Positions 10,216-18,491 of a stretch of DNA of 64,000 nt are shown here, piece by piece; the first letter of the stretch is position 1, and each line of letters opens with the position of its first letter. The position numbers and the translations under genes are program-made. A model generated the notes under the pieces. That model was not told the DNA's origin, did no database searches, and saw nothing but the letters and a program-made list of their open reading frames with translations. Origin of the DNA: Aquibacillus koreensis (GTDB lineage: Bacteria > Bacillota > Bacilli > Bacillales > Amphibacillaceae); NCBI RefSeq assembly GCF_025154055.1, contig NZ_JAOALK010000056.1, positions 248,001 to 312,000 of the forward strand. The letters run 5' to 3'.

Positions 10216-10236
10216 CTTATCACCATGTCTACTCTT

Positions 10237-10274
10237 ATTCTAGATTTATGAAGAAAATCCTTTCTCTTTCGACA
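10237..10274 (-). promoter_or_regulatory. Sigma-H-like promoter and Spo0A box upstream of dnaG-rpoD
   Basis: On the minus strand AAAGGATTT (10264-10256) and GAAT (10240-10237) match the sigma-H RnAGGAwww / RnnGAAT pattern with suitable spacing, except for one base. TGTCGAA, an exact 0A-box core, lies just upstream at 10274-10268. In B. subtilis the sigA operon has a sigma-H promoter, which supports the call. Strength and use are inference. Confidence 0.45.
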
Positions 10275-10808
10275 AATTTTTAAAAATTGATAAAAAAATT
10301 TTAATGGAACTTTTAACATCCCTATCCTATACCCTGATAAGAATTACAGATAAACAAATCTTTCTGAGGATACATTTGATCTTATCTTACAGAAGATCCA
10401 AGTGTTATGGTGTCTTATATGTAATTGTGGATTCGTTTAGAACAATAGTTCCTAGTATCTTTCATATGATAGGGCATATTACTTATTCTACCAAGACTTA
10501 TGTTTTTCCTCCCTAATGGGCTTAAGTTAAAGGAAATCAGTTATAAAAATATCGCTCCACGTATAAGTTGCTTAGAAACATTTTTTCACAAAAATTAATT
10601 ATAATACAAAAAAAACAAAATTGCTATGCTTTTTTTGTATTTTTATACTAAATACGAGTAAGAACTCTCACATACAAACATCAGATGCAAGAGTTCTTAT
10701 TGTAAATCTGAATATCAAAAGCGCTCTTTTACTCAAGTTTACGCAATTTCTTTCACATATATAACAATATTCATACTTTAATTATATCAACAAACAATTA
10801 TACAGACC
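10275..10808. other. Long non-coding gap between ppsR and dnaG
   Basis: About 530 bp, AT-rich, with no ORF that resembles a protein on either strand. The one visible structure is a 10-bp inverted repeat TAAGAACTCT / AGAGTTCTTA near 10660-10700 with a ~21-nt loop. B. subtilis carries small genes (antE/yqxD) around here; I see no recognisable remnant of them. Confidence 0.5.
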
Positions 10809-11618
10809 CTAATAAGACCCATTTATCATAGTAAGAATCATATTGGCGGTTTCTTCCACAGCTTTGTTAGAGACATCGATTACTGGACAATCCAAACGTT
10901 CAACAATTTTGCCGAAATGCTCTAATTCTTGCTCGATCCGTTTCATATCAGCATAAATAGCTTTGTCTCCTAGTCCCAAGGAAATCAAACGCTCTCGACG
11001 TATATGATTTAGTTTTTCCGGACTTATTTTTAATCCGATACATTTGTTCGGGTTAGCCCTGAATAGCTCGTCTGGTGGTTCTACTTCAGGGACAATAGGA
11101 ACGTTTGCAACCTTTAACCTTTTATGTGCAAGGTATTGAGATAATGGTGTCTTAGATGTTCTGGACACTCCAATTAACACAATATCAGCTTGAGAAATAC
11201 CTCTTGGATCTCTTCCGTCATCATACCTGACTGCAAATTCTATTGCTTCCACACGTTTAAAATAATCTTCGTCTAGCTGATGCACAAGTCCTGGTTCTAA
11301 CTTCGGCTTTAGTTTAAACACACGTTCCATAGCACTGATCATTGGTCCCATGATATCAATACATTCAACGTTTTTCTTCTCTGCTTCCTGTCTTAGAAAA
11401 GAACCATATATTGGATTTACCAACGTATAACCTATAATAGCATTTTGTTGCTTTGCTTGATGTACAGCTCCCATTAAGACTTCTTTATTTTTAACATAGG
11501 GAATTCGATGCATGATATATTCCCCATCTTCAATAAACTGACTTAATGCCGCTTTGATTACAAATTCAGCTGTTTCACCCACGGAGTCTGAAATAACATA
11601 GACGGTAGGTTTTCCCAT
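10809..11618 (-). CDS. ppsR: PEP synthase / PPDK regulatory protein (DUF299)
   Basis: A 269-residue bifunctional kinase/pyrophosphorylase of the DUF299 family (YqfL). It controls pyruvate phosphate dikinase or PEP synthase by ADP-dependent phosphorylation and phosphate-dependent reactivation. The nucleotide-binding P-loop-like motif [11 protein letters not shown] lies near residue 150; DSVGETAEF is at the N-terminus. It sits 32 bp after glyS on the same strand. In B. subtilis the regulator gene ccpN lies between the two; it is absent here. The exact target cannot be told from this sequence. Confidence 0.9.
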   Translation of the reverse strand: MGKPTVYVISDSVGETAEFVIKAALSQFIEDGEYIMHRIPYVKNKEVLMGAVHQAKQQNAIIGYTLVNPIYGSFLRQEAEKKNVECIDIMGPMISAMERVFKLKPKLEPGLVHQLDEDYFKRVEAIEFAVRYDDGRDPRGISQADIVLIGVSRTSKTPLSQYLAHKRLKVANVPIVPEVEPPDELFRANPNKCIGLKISPEKLNHIRRERLISLGLGDKAIYADMKRIEQELEHFGKIVERLDCPVIDVSNKAVEETANMILTMINGSY

Positions 11619-11650
11619 GAGAAATCATCCTTCCTACCATTAAAATACGA

Positions 11651-13738
11651 TTACATCTGTTGTTTCCATTGAATCTTATTTAAGTCTGCAAACGCATGAA
11701 TCAAAGCAGCAATTTTATTTAATAAAGAAAGCCTATTGTCCTTTAATTTTTTGTCATCTGCCATTACCATTGTATGATCGAAGAAATCATGAATTGGTTT
11801 TGATAATGTTCCCAATATGTTAAGTGGTTCTTGGACTAGATGATTAGCGATAGCTTTCTCATATTCATCAATGATTTGTTTATAGGATGCATATAGGTTT
11901 TTCTCGTATTCATTTTCGAATAGCTCTTCTTTAACACCTAAATCCTCGCCTTTTGAAGCTAAATTTAAAACCCGTACAAGCGCTTCCTGAACTTCCTTAA
12001 ATGCGTTATCCTGTCTTTTTGCGGCTAAAAGTTGTGCTTTTTGAATAGCATAAGAGAAGTTTCCTATACCACTAGTTAACACTGCATCTACAACATCCTG
12101 TTCCACATTCGTATCCTTCATAATAAAAGCAGCTCTTGCTTTAAAGAATGCAGCAACATCACTTCTTATTTCTTTTTCATCCCGTGTCCGGATATTGTGG
12201 GAAGCATGAATAGTAAGTGTTAGATTAAAAAGATCTTCTAAAGTTATATTCCATTTTTGCACATTTATAATTTGCAATATACCTAATGCTTGCCTACGCA
12301 GTGCGTAAGGGTCTTGAGAGCCACTCGGAATGATGCCAACTGAAATACAACCAATAATTGTGTCGATTTTATCAGCAACACTAACGATTGCCCCTTCCGT
12401 TGTGGATGGTAAGTTGTCCTTTGAATGTCGTGGCATGTAATGCTCATTAATTGCCTTGGCTACATTTTCGTTTTCTCCAAATAATCGTGCGTATTTTTCA
12501 CCCATAATTCCTTGCAGTTCTGTAAATTCGTTAACCATATTCGTAACTAAATCAAATTTACATATCTCTGCAGTTCGAATGGTGTTTTTTTCTATTTGCT
12601 CATCAACTTTTAGATGCGCTGCGATCTTCTTAGATATATTTACTACTCGTTCTACTTTTTGAGCAATAGTTCCTAGATTTTCTTGGAACACCATTTTCTC
12701 TAATTTATTTAAGTTAGCATCAATTGTTTGTTTTTGGTCTTCTTCATAAAAGAACCTAGCATCAGATAACCTTGCCTTTAAAACCTTCTCATTACCTTTT
12801 GCTACATTTTCAATAAATCGTGCATCACCATTTCGAACAGCAACAAAAAATGGTAATAGCTCGCCATTTACCGACCTAACTGGAAAGTATCTTTGATGTT
12901 CTTTCATGGATGTAATTAATACTTCTTCAGGAATTGCTAGAAAATCTTCACTAAATGTTCCGAAAAACACAGTAGGGTATTCCACTAAGTGTCTTACCTC
13001 ATTTAACAAATCTTGATCAACAATAATATCCCAGTTTTGCTTCTGTTTTAGATCATCAATTTGGGATAAAATTAGCTTTTCTCTTGCTCCTGGATCAACA
13101 ATTACATACTGATTTTTTAGGGTATTTTCATAATCAGAAGCATCAGAGATTTCTATCTTTTCACCTAAGAATCGATGTCCAAACGTAGTATTGGATGCTT
13201 CCACTCCGGCAATCTCTAAGGGAATTACTTCTTCATCGTTTAAAGCAACAATCCAACGTATAGGTCTTACAAAACGAATACTTAGATTACTCCAACGCAT
13301 ATTTTTAGGGAAGGTTAGACTTGTGATTACTTCCTTAAAAGAAGGTAATAATTCAGTTGTTGACTTTCCTTCAATAAATTTAGTTACAAACGCATATTCC
13401 GTACCATTGACATCTTTAAAATATATATCCTCAGCGGATTGACCTTGGCCTTTTGAGAAACCTATTGCCGCTTTTGACCAATTACCCTCGTTATCTAGTG
13501 CTATTTTTTTTGCCGGTCCTTTTGCTTCTTCTTCTATGTCTGGTTGCTTTTTTACTAGGTCGGTAATAACAATTGATAATCTTCTTGGAGTAACATAAGA
13601 TTTAACTTGCTTATATGGTAGTCGTAATTCCTCTAGCCATTGTTTTGTTTTTGTTTCTAATTGCTTCTGTGCATCATTTAAGAATCTTGCAGGCATTTCT
13701 TCTAATCCTATTTCAAACAATACGTTAGATACTGTCAT
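11651..13738 (-). CDS. glyS: Glycyl-tRNA synthetase beta subunit
   Basis: The 695-residue beta chain of the alpha2-beta2 bacterial glycyl-tRNA synthetase. It begins with the standard [12 protein letters not shown] block. It has an HD-like central region (about residues 400-460) and a C-terminal anticodon-binding-like domain. It contacts tRNA and, with GlyQ, makes Gly-tRNA(Gly). The start overlaps the end of glyQ by 14 nt, so the two are translationally coupled under the T-box. Confidence 0.98.
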   Translation of the reverse strand: MTVSNVLFEIGLEEMPARFLNDAQKQLETKTKQWLEELRLPYKQVKSYVTPRRLSIVITDLVKKQPDIEEEAKGPAKKIALDNEGNWSKAAIGFSKGQGQSAEDIYFKDVNGTEYAFVTKFIEGKSTTELLPSFKEVITSLTFPKNMRWSNLSIRFVRPIRWIVALNDEEVIPLEIAGVEASNTTFGHRFLGEKIEISDASDYENTLKNQYVIVDPGAREKLILSQIDDLKQKQNWDIIVDQDLLNEVRHLVEYPTVFFGTFSEDFLAIPEEVLITSMKEHQRYFPVRSVNGELLPFFVAVRNGDARFIENVAKGNEKVLKARLSDARFFYEEDQKQTIDANLNKLEKMVFQENLGTIAQKVERVVNISKKIAAHLKVDEQIEKNTIRTAEICKFDLVTNMVNEFTELQGIMGEKYARLFGENENVAKAINEHYMPRHSKDNLPSTTEGAIVSVADKIDTIIGCISVGIIPSGSQDPYALRRQALGILQIINVQKWNITLEDLFNLTLTIHASHNIRTRDEKEIRSDVAAFFKARAAFIMKDTNVEQDVVDAVLTSGIGNFSYAIQKAQLLAAKRQDNAFKEVQEALVRVLNLASKGEDLGVKEELFENEYEKNLYASYKQIIDEYEKAIANHLVQEPLNILGTLSKPIHDFFDHTMVMADDKKLKDNRLSLLNKIAALIHAFADLNKIQWKQQM

Positions 13739-14618
13739 TTCGCTTTGCCTCCTCTTTTAGCATTGGAAACCCTAAACGTTCACGTTCATCCACATATAAT
13801 TTAGCAATTTCTCTTGCTAAGTTTCTTACTCTTGAGATATAGCCTGTTCTTTCTGTCACCGAGATTACGCCTTTAGCGTCAAGTAAATTAAAAGTATGTG
13901 AACACTTTAGTACATAATCATACGCCGGAAAAACTAAGCCCTTCTCCATCGTTTGCTTTGCTTCTTGTTCATAAGTGGTAAATAATTCGAATAACATGTC
14001 CGTATTTGATTCTTCAAATGTATATTTAGAATGTTCATATTCTGGTTGGTAAAAAATATCTCCAACAGTCACACCTTCTGTCCATTCAAGATCAAATACA
14101 TTTTCCTTATCTTGAATATAAGATGCTAATCGCTCAATCCCATATGTAATTTCAACAGCAACAGGCTTTGCTTCCAAGCCTCCAATTTGTTGGAAATAAG
14201 TGAATTGCGTAATCTCCATGCCATCTAACCATACTTCCCAACCAAGACCTGCAGCACCTAATGTTGGATTTTCCCAGTTATCTTCTACAAAACGAATATC
14301 ATGTTTTAACGGGTCAATTCCTAATGCTTTTAATGAATCTAAATAGAGTTCTTGAATGTTATCAGGTGACGGTTTCATTATTACCTGAAACTGATGGTGT
14401 TGGTACAAACGATTTGGGTTTTGTCCGTATCTTCCATCTGCTGGCCTTCTAGACGGTTCCACATAGGCAACATTCCATGGTTCTGGACCAAGACTTCGTA
14501 ATAACGTCATCGGAGACATTGTTCCTGCACCTTTTTCAACATCATACGCTTGCATTAGAATACAATTTTGATCAGACCAATGTTTTTGTAAGGTTAAAAT
14601 CATTTCTTGTATATTCAT
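13725..14618 (-). CDS. glyQ: Glycyl-tRNA synthetase alpha subunit
   Basis: The catalytic class II alpha chain, about 297 residues. It contains GAGTMSPMT, the [14 protein letters not shown] signature (near residue 55-75), [10 protein letters not shown] and the C-terminal motif 3 arginine region. It makes glycyl-adenylate. The ATG at 14618 is chosen because GGAGG lies 8 nt upstream; the ATG at 14633 is part of that ribosome binding site. It is the first gene of glyQS and is controlled by the leader at 14691-14905. Confidence 0.97.
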   Translation of the reverse strand: MNIQEMILTLQKHWSDQNCILMQAYDVEKGAGTMSPMTLLRSLGPEPWNVAYVEPSRRPADGRYGQNPNRLYQHHQFQVIMKPSPDNIQELYLDSLKALGIDPLKHDIRFVEDNWENPTLGAAGLGWEVWLDGMEITQFTYFQQIGGLEAKPVAVEITYGIERLASYIQDKENVFDLEWTEGVTVGDIFYQPEYEHSKYTFEESNTDMLFELFTTYEQEAKQTMEKGLVFPAYDYVLKCSHTFNLLDAKGVISVTERTGYISRVRNLAREIAKLYVDERERLGFPMLKEEAKRNDSI

Positions 14619-14690
14619 ACTCCAAACCTCCATTTTATAATAAAAAGATTGTTTAGGTTACTAAATCAAAGCTCTTAGAATCGAACAAGT

Positions 14691-14905
14691 AAAAATCCCG
14701 TCCCTATGTCCTCCATTGAAGAAGACATAGGGACGGGATTTCCGCGGTTCCACCCTATTTGCTATGTAAAAAATAGCCACCTTTACGTAAACCTGCTCCA
14801 AAGCGCCTTCCTTATGACTTCTTTGCCCAGCTTCCACCGTTCTGAACTCGCTTAAAAAGAAGATTCATAAGTACTACTCTTTATCAACGCAACATACTCA
14901 AATTT
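14691..14905 (-). ncRNA. T-box leader of glyQS
   Basis: The T-box sequence GGGTGGAACCGCG is at 14755-14743. The terminator hairpin AATCCCGTCCCTATGTC / GACATAGGGACGGGATT follows at 14740-14694 with a T-rich tail. An upstream stem I region contains the usual GGTGGAAGC-type sequence. A GGC triplet at 14807-14805 is a candidate glycine specifier. Uncharged tRNA(Gly) should pair with the specifier and the T-box bulge to favour the antiterminator. Confidence 0.93.
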
Positions 14906-14912
14906 GATTTAA

Positions 14913-14941
14913 ATCATATTAAAAAAACAACACTTTGTCAA
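14913..14941 (-). promoter_or_regulatory. Sigma-A promoter of the glyQS T-box operon
   Basis: Minus strand TTGACA (14941-14936), 17-nt spacer, TATGAT (14918-14913), a few bases before the leader RNA. Confidence 0.8.
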
Positions 14942-14971
14942 GCCGGTACATTTTCCAACCGTATTTTGTTA

Positions 14972-15487
14972 CATAGTGTGCATATACTACGTAGCAACTT
15001 CCTTACGGTATTTATGGGATGAGAGCTGTATCGCCGCTGCGGAAAAACACTCGCTTTCCGTGGGGAACGCTTCAGCTTCCTCGCTCGCAAAGAGCGCTCA
15101 CTGCGGGATCTTCAGACTGTTCCTTTCCCACAGGAGTCTCGTATTTTTCCTCCGCTGAGTTTAGTCTTCTTTTCAAGTTAGAAGTGATCCTGAATGAATT
15201 GATTTATAGGATAATGATCACCTAAATTAGACCAATTTAACTTAGCGTAGTCAGAATATGGAGACTCCTGCGGGAACAGCGCGAGCCGAAGATCCACTCA
15301 GAAGCGTAGTGTGCGACTGAGTTAGCTGAGGCCGTGCCCGCAAGAGGAATCTGAACTTAGAAAAATCCGGGTTCTGGGATTTTTCGTGATTCCTCCTCGG
15401 AAAGCGACGTATTCTGACGAAGCGGAGTATTAGCACTCATCCTAAAAGACCGTAAGGAAGTAATGAAATTTTTAACTGCACAGTATG
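14972..15487. repeat. Composite palindromic repeat element, copy 1
   Basis: A 516-bp non-coding element. The ends are inverted repeats: CATAGTGTGCA at 14972 against TGCACAGTATG at 15477, and a perfect 13-bp pair ACTTCCTTACGGT (14997-15009) / ACCGTAAGGAAGT (15449-15461). Inside are two inverted copies of one GC-rich hairpin family (15039-15155 and 15250-15418), separated by a third hairpin (GTGATC...GATCAC). The core blocks CTTTCCGTGGG, ATCTTCAG and CCCACAGGAGT are shared with the element at 44710-45147. Short ORFs inside are by-products of the repeat. Confidence 0.75.
15344..15395. repeat. Nested hairpin inside the right-hand repeat copy
   Basis: GAGGAATC (15344-15351) pairs with GATTCCTC (15388-15395), and inside it GAAAAATCC (15360-15368) pairs with GGATTTTTC (15377-15385). 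This extra ~52 bp is missing from the other three copies of the hairpin family in the window and explains why this copy is longer (169 bp against about 120). Confidence 0.6.
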
Positions 15488-15500
15488 TATCGACTATGCA
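15473..15500 (-). terminator. Probable terminator of recO, formed by the repeat end
   Basis: On the minus strand CTGCATAG pairs with CTGTGCAG (8 bp, one G-U), followed by TTAAAAATTT. It overlaps the terminal motif of the composite repeat and begins just past the recO stop. Confidence 0.5.
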
Positions 15501-15504
15501 GTGT

Positions 15505-16248
15505 TTATTTTAGAAGGTCCAATTGCTTTAGGAACTTCTTTGATTTTAGGTAGTATCCACCATAACGTTCATAATACAATTCCATTAGTTGCTGAAGCAG
15601 TTTTTTGTTTTCTGGTTTTATTGATATATTCCCTATTCTCTCAATGTCAATTTCCGAAAAAATATATAAAAGCTTTGATAAATTGTTTGGTAAATTCGTA
15701 GCATTTGGATCTTTCCATTGACATCTGGAACATAAAAATCCACCTTCAGCTACGGAAAAACTATAGGATTGCTCTTGTTGACCACAGTGAACACATCTGG
15801 TTACAACAGGGGCAAAGCCAGCTCTTTTATACATTTTCAGTTCATAGATGATGGTAAGGATCTCAGGATCTTTATCATCTGCAATCCATTGTAACGTTTT
15901 TAACAACTGCTTATACAACAGTACGTCAACTACTTTTTCATCTAAAAGCTTGTCAGTTAATTCTGCAATATAGGTAGCATATGCTGTTTTGATGATATCT
16001 TCTCTTATACTTCGCAAAGAACTAATTACTTCGCCTTGCTGTATTGTAGCTAAGCCTCTACCTGATTGAATCAAAAATGAACCATGAATAAATGGCTGCG
16101 TAATAGCAGCCATTCTACTTTTAGGTTTTTTTGCACCACGAGCAATGGCGCCAATTTTTCCAGTTTGTCCAGTGAAAATCGTAACGATCTTATGTGTTTC
16201 CCCATAGTTCTGTGTTCGCAGTATAATTCCCTCTACTTTATCAAACAC
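15505..16248 (-). CDS. recO: DNA repair protein RecO
   Basis: A 247-residue recombination mediator that helps RecA load onto SSB-coated DNA. The N-terminal OB fold (about 1-80, with EGIILRTQNYGE) is followed by a helical domain. The zinc-binding part has CVHCG near residue 150 and CSRC near 173. Length is normal. It lies directly after yqzL, with about 40 bp between, in the era-yqzL-recO order of B. subtilis, except that the downstream glyQS is separated here by a 516-bp repeat element. Confidence 0.96.
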   Translation of the reverse strand: MFDKVEGIILRTQNYGETHKIVTIFTGQTGKIGAIARGAKKPKSRMAAITQPFIHGSFLIQSGRGLATIQQGEVISSLRSIREDIIKTAYATYIAELTDKLLDEKVVDVLLYKQLLKTLQWIADDKDPEILTIIYELKMYKRAGFAPVVTRCVHCGQQEQSYSFSVAEGGFLCSRCQWKDPNATNLPNNLSKLLYIFSEIDIERIGNISIKPENKKLLQQLMELYYERYGGYYLKSKKFLKQLDLLK

Positions 16249-16286
16249 GTTTCCACCTATCCCTTAGCCTATATACTTTATATTAC

Positions 16287-16424
16287 TTACATATCCAATT
16301 CTGTTAATTCGATGTCCTGCCTTACACCAGTATCTTTATCATAGACAGTCTCAAGCTCTTTCATTAATAAATAGGCTTCAATGTTTCCTGTCTGACTAAA
16401 GATTTTCCATGACAAGTCGATCAC
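16287..16424 (-). CDS. yqzL: YqzL family small protein
   Basis: A 45-residue protein read directly from the DNA. It starts at GTG 16424, preceded by AAAGGTGGGG, and encodes an N-terminus with LSWKIFSQTGNIEAYLL, the signature of the Bacillus YqzL family, then an acidic C-terminus. Function is unknown. Its position between era and recO matches B. subtilis exactly, which supports the call despite the small size. Confidence 0.9.
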   Translation of the reverse strand: MIDLSWKIFSQTGNIEAYLLMKELETVYDKDTGVRQDIELTELDM

Positions 16425-16529
16425 AAGAAACCCCACCTTTCTATTAGTAAGTTTTTATGTGCCTAATTATAGGATGACCAACTAATGACCTTGCATGTGT
16501 TTAAATATTTTCCAAGTATAATGATTTAC

Positions 16530-17435
16530 TTAATATTCATCACTTCTAAATCCATACTCATTCAGTTGCGATTCTTTATTTCTCCAATCTTTCTGAACCT
16601 TAACCCAAAGTTCTAAGAATACTTTTGTCCCTAACAACGCCTCAATATCTTTTCTGGCCTTCATCCCAATTTCTTTTAACATGGAACCTTGTTTACCTAT
16701 TATGATACCCTTTTGTGATTTTCGCTCGACAATGATAGAAGCTTGAATAAGTAATTTCCCTGAAGTTTCTTTTTCCTTCATATTATCAATGACTACTGCA
16801 ATAGAGTGTGGAATCTCTTCTCTTGTCAATTGCAGAGCTTTTTCTCTAATTAATTCACTAACAATAAATCGTTCAGGGTGATCCGTTACTTGATCCTCAG
16901 GATAATATTGCGGACCTTCTTGAAGCTTATCTTTTAAAACATTTAATAAGTGAGATACATTATTACCTTCTTTGGCCGAAATAGGAATGATTTCTTCAAA
17001 ATCATATTTGTCCTTATATAGATCAATAATTGGTAATAATTCGTCTGGATGTACTTGATCGATTTTATTAATAATCAACATTACAGGTTTTTTAACATTT
17101 TGCAGACGATCTAAAATATATTGATCGCCACGTCCGTATCCTTCAACAGCATTAATCATAAACATAACAATGTCTACTTCATTTAATGTTTGTTCGGCTA
17201 CATTAACCATAAAATCTCCCAATTTATGCTTTGGTTTGTGAATACCTGGTGTATCAATAAAAATAAATTGAGCATCTTTTTGTGTTAAGACTCCTTGGAT
17301 TTTGTTTCTTGTTGTCTGGGGCTTATCACTCATAATTGCTATCTTCTGACCAATAACTTGATTCAAAAATGTTGACTTCCCTACATTTGGTCTTCCAATT
17401 ATCGTGATAAAGCCTGATTTGAAAGTGTTTTCCAT
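16530..17435 (-). CDS. era: GTPase Era
   Basis: A 301-residue ribosome-assembly GTPase acting on the 3' end of 16S rRNA. The G domain shows GRPNVGKST (G1, residue ~14), DTPG (G3), NKID (G4) and SAK (G5). The C-terminal KH domain carries [11 protein letters not shown]. In B. subtilis cdd lies between era and dgkA; here only a terminator and about 230 bp of spacer are found. It is upstream of yqzL and recO on the same strand. Confidence 0.97.
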   Translation of the reverse strand: MENTFKSGFITIIGRPNVGKSTFLNQVIGQKIAIMSDKPQTTRNKIQGVLTQKDAQFIFIDTPGIHKPKHKLGDFMVNVAEQTLNEVDIVMFMINAVEGYGRGDQYILDRLQNVKKPVMLIINKIDQVHPDELLPIIDLYKDKYDFEEIIPISAKEGNNVSHLLNVLKDKLQEGPQYYPEDQVTDHPERFIVSELIREKALQLTREEIPHSIAVVIDNMKEKETSGKLLIQASIIVERKSQKGIIIGKQGSMLKEIGMKARKDIEALLGTKVFLELWVKVQKDWRNKESQLNEYGFRSDEY

Positions 17436-17616
17436 GTTGTTTCCTCCATTGTGTGTTCTGCGATTGATTTGATTATCTTCATTCTACTATAAAAAAGAAC
17501 ATCTTTCATATTTTCGACAAAACCTCTATAAAAATGATGACATAAATTAATTGGAACAGTCATATTTTAAATGGGCTTCTTTCACCATAAATCCCCTTAC
17601 TTACTATTGGATCTCG

Positions 17617-17664
17617 GATATTAAAAAAACTCTTATTATCTTTGTAATAAGAGTTTTTTTTAAC
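17617..17664 (-). terminator. Rho-independent terminator after dgkA
   Basis: AAAACTCTTATTA pairs with TAATAAGAGTTTT around a 6-nt loop. Both flanks have runs of A/T, so it can work in both directions, but the dgkA stop lies only a few bases away on the minus strand. Confidence 0.88.
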
Positions 17665-17671
17665 ACATGAA

Positions 17672-18052
17672 TCACCAAAAATAATGGATTATTTTTGGGA
17701 TGAATATAATACACCCAATAACAACGGAAGTTAGAACAGCAATAAATACTGCCCCAGCAGCTATATCCTTTACTAAACCAACGGATGGATGAAAGTCAGG
17801 AGCAAGAAAATCCATAGCTTTCTCAATCGCTGTATTCATCAGTTCAAAAGCGATAACGGAACCAATGGTTAGAAATAACACAACCCATTCCAATAAAGAA
17901 ACACGAAACGCGTATGCCATTATAATAACGATAAAAGCTACTGAAACATGAATCTTCAAGTTCATTTCCGACTTCAACGCCTGCCTAATTCCATTAAGAG
18001 CACAACTGAAAGCTATTCGCCGTTTATTAAACTCTTGGAAGTCCAAACTCAT
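17672..18052 (-). CDS. dgkA: Undecaprenol / diacylglycerol kinase
   Basis: A small integral-membrane lipid kinase of about 126 residues with three membrane segments. The family signature is visible in [13 protein letters not shown] (about residue 75-90). In B. subtilis this enzyme phosphorylates undecaprenol for envelope synthesis rather than diacylglycerol. The ATG at 18052 follows GAGG 9 nt upstream. A longer frame to 18100 would overlap ybeY by 74 nt and lacks a ribosome binding site. The overlap with ybeY is then 26 nt. Confidence 0.93.
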   Translation of the reverse strand: MSLDFQEFNKRRIAFSCALNGIRQALKSEMNLKIHVSVAFIVIIMAYAFRVSLLEWVVLFLTIGSVIAFELMNTAIEKAMDFLAPDFHPSVGLVKDIAAGAVFIAVLTSVVIGCIIFIPKIIHYFW

Positions 18053-18491
18053 GGAGAATTTCCTCTTGTCTCTTAAACATTTGCTTTTCATCGTCCTCAT
18101 TCATATGGTCATAGCCTAACAGGTGGAGCAATCCATGTAACGCCAAAAATCCTAATTCTCTTTCAAATGAATGGTTATATTCTACTGCTTGTTCTTTTGC
18201 CTTATCTACGGATATAACGATATCTCCAAGTACGACGGGTAGATCTACTCCAATAACTTTTATTTCACCTTCCCCAGGCTCTTCTAAGGCAAATGAAATA
18301 ACATCTGTTGGCTTATCAATTTGCCTATAGTTTCGATTAATAATTTGGATCTCCTTGTTGTCAACAAAGCTAATCGAAATCTCTGCATTTTTAGGGACAT
18401 TTTCCTTTTCTCCAGCAAATGACATTAACCGTTGAATCAAGTCTACATGTTCTTCAACCGAATTTGTCTCATCATGAAAATCTATTTGCAT
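18027..18491 (-). CDS. ybeY: Endoribonuclease YbeY
   Basis: A 154-residue zinc-dependent RNase for 16S rRNA 3' maturation and ribosome quality control. The metal motif H-x3-H-x5-H appears as [11 protein letters not shown] near residue 120-130. It immediately follows pgpH (the stop of pgpH and the start of ybeY are adjacent) and overlaps dgkA, so the three are one operon. Confidence 0.96.
   Translation of the reverse strand: MQIDFHDETNSVEEHVDLIQRLMSFAGEKENVPKNAEISISFVDNKEIQIINRNYRQIDKPTDVISFALEEPGEGEIKVIGVDLPVVLGDIVISVDKAKEQAVEYNHSFERELGFLALHGLLHLLGYDHMNEDDEKQMFKRQEEILHEFGLPRV

Noticed and set aside
10304-10516. 70-codon plus-strand frame in the ppsR-dnaG gap
   Set aside because: No convincing ribosome binding site, biased hydrophobic composition, and no resemblance to antE or yqxD products.
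14976-15436. Three 60-68-codon frames inside the composite repeat
   Set aside because: They follow the palindromic repeat sequence on both strands and lack ribosome binding sites; not proteins.
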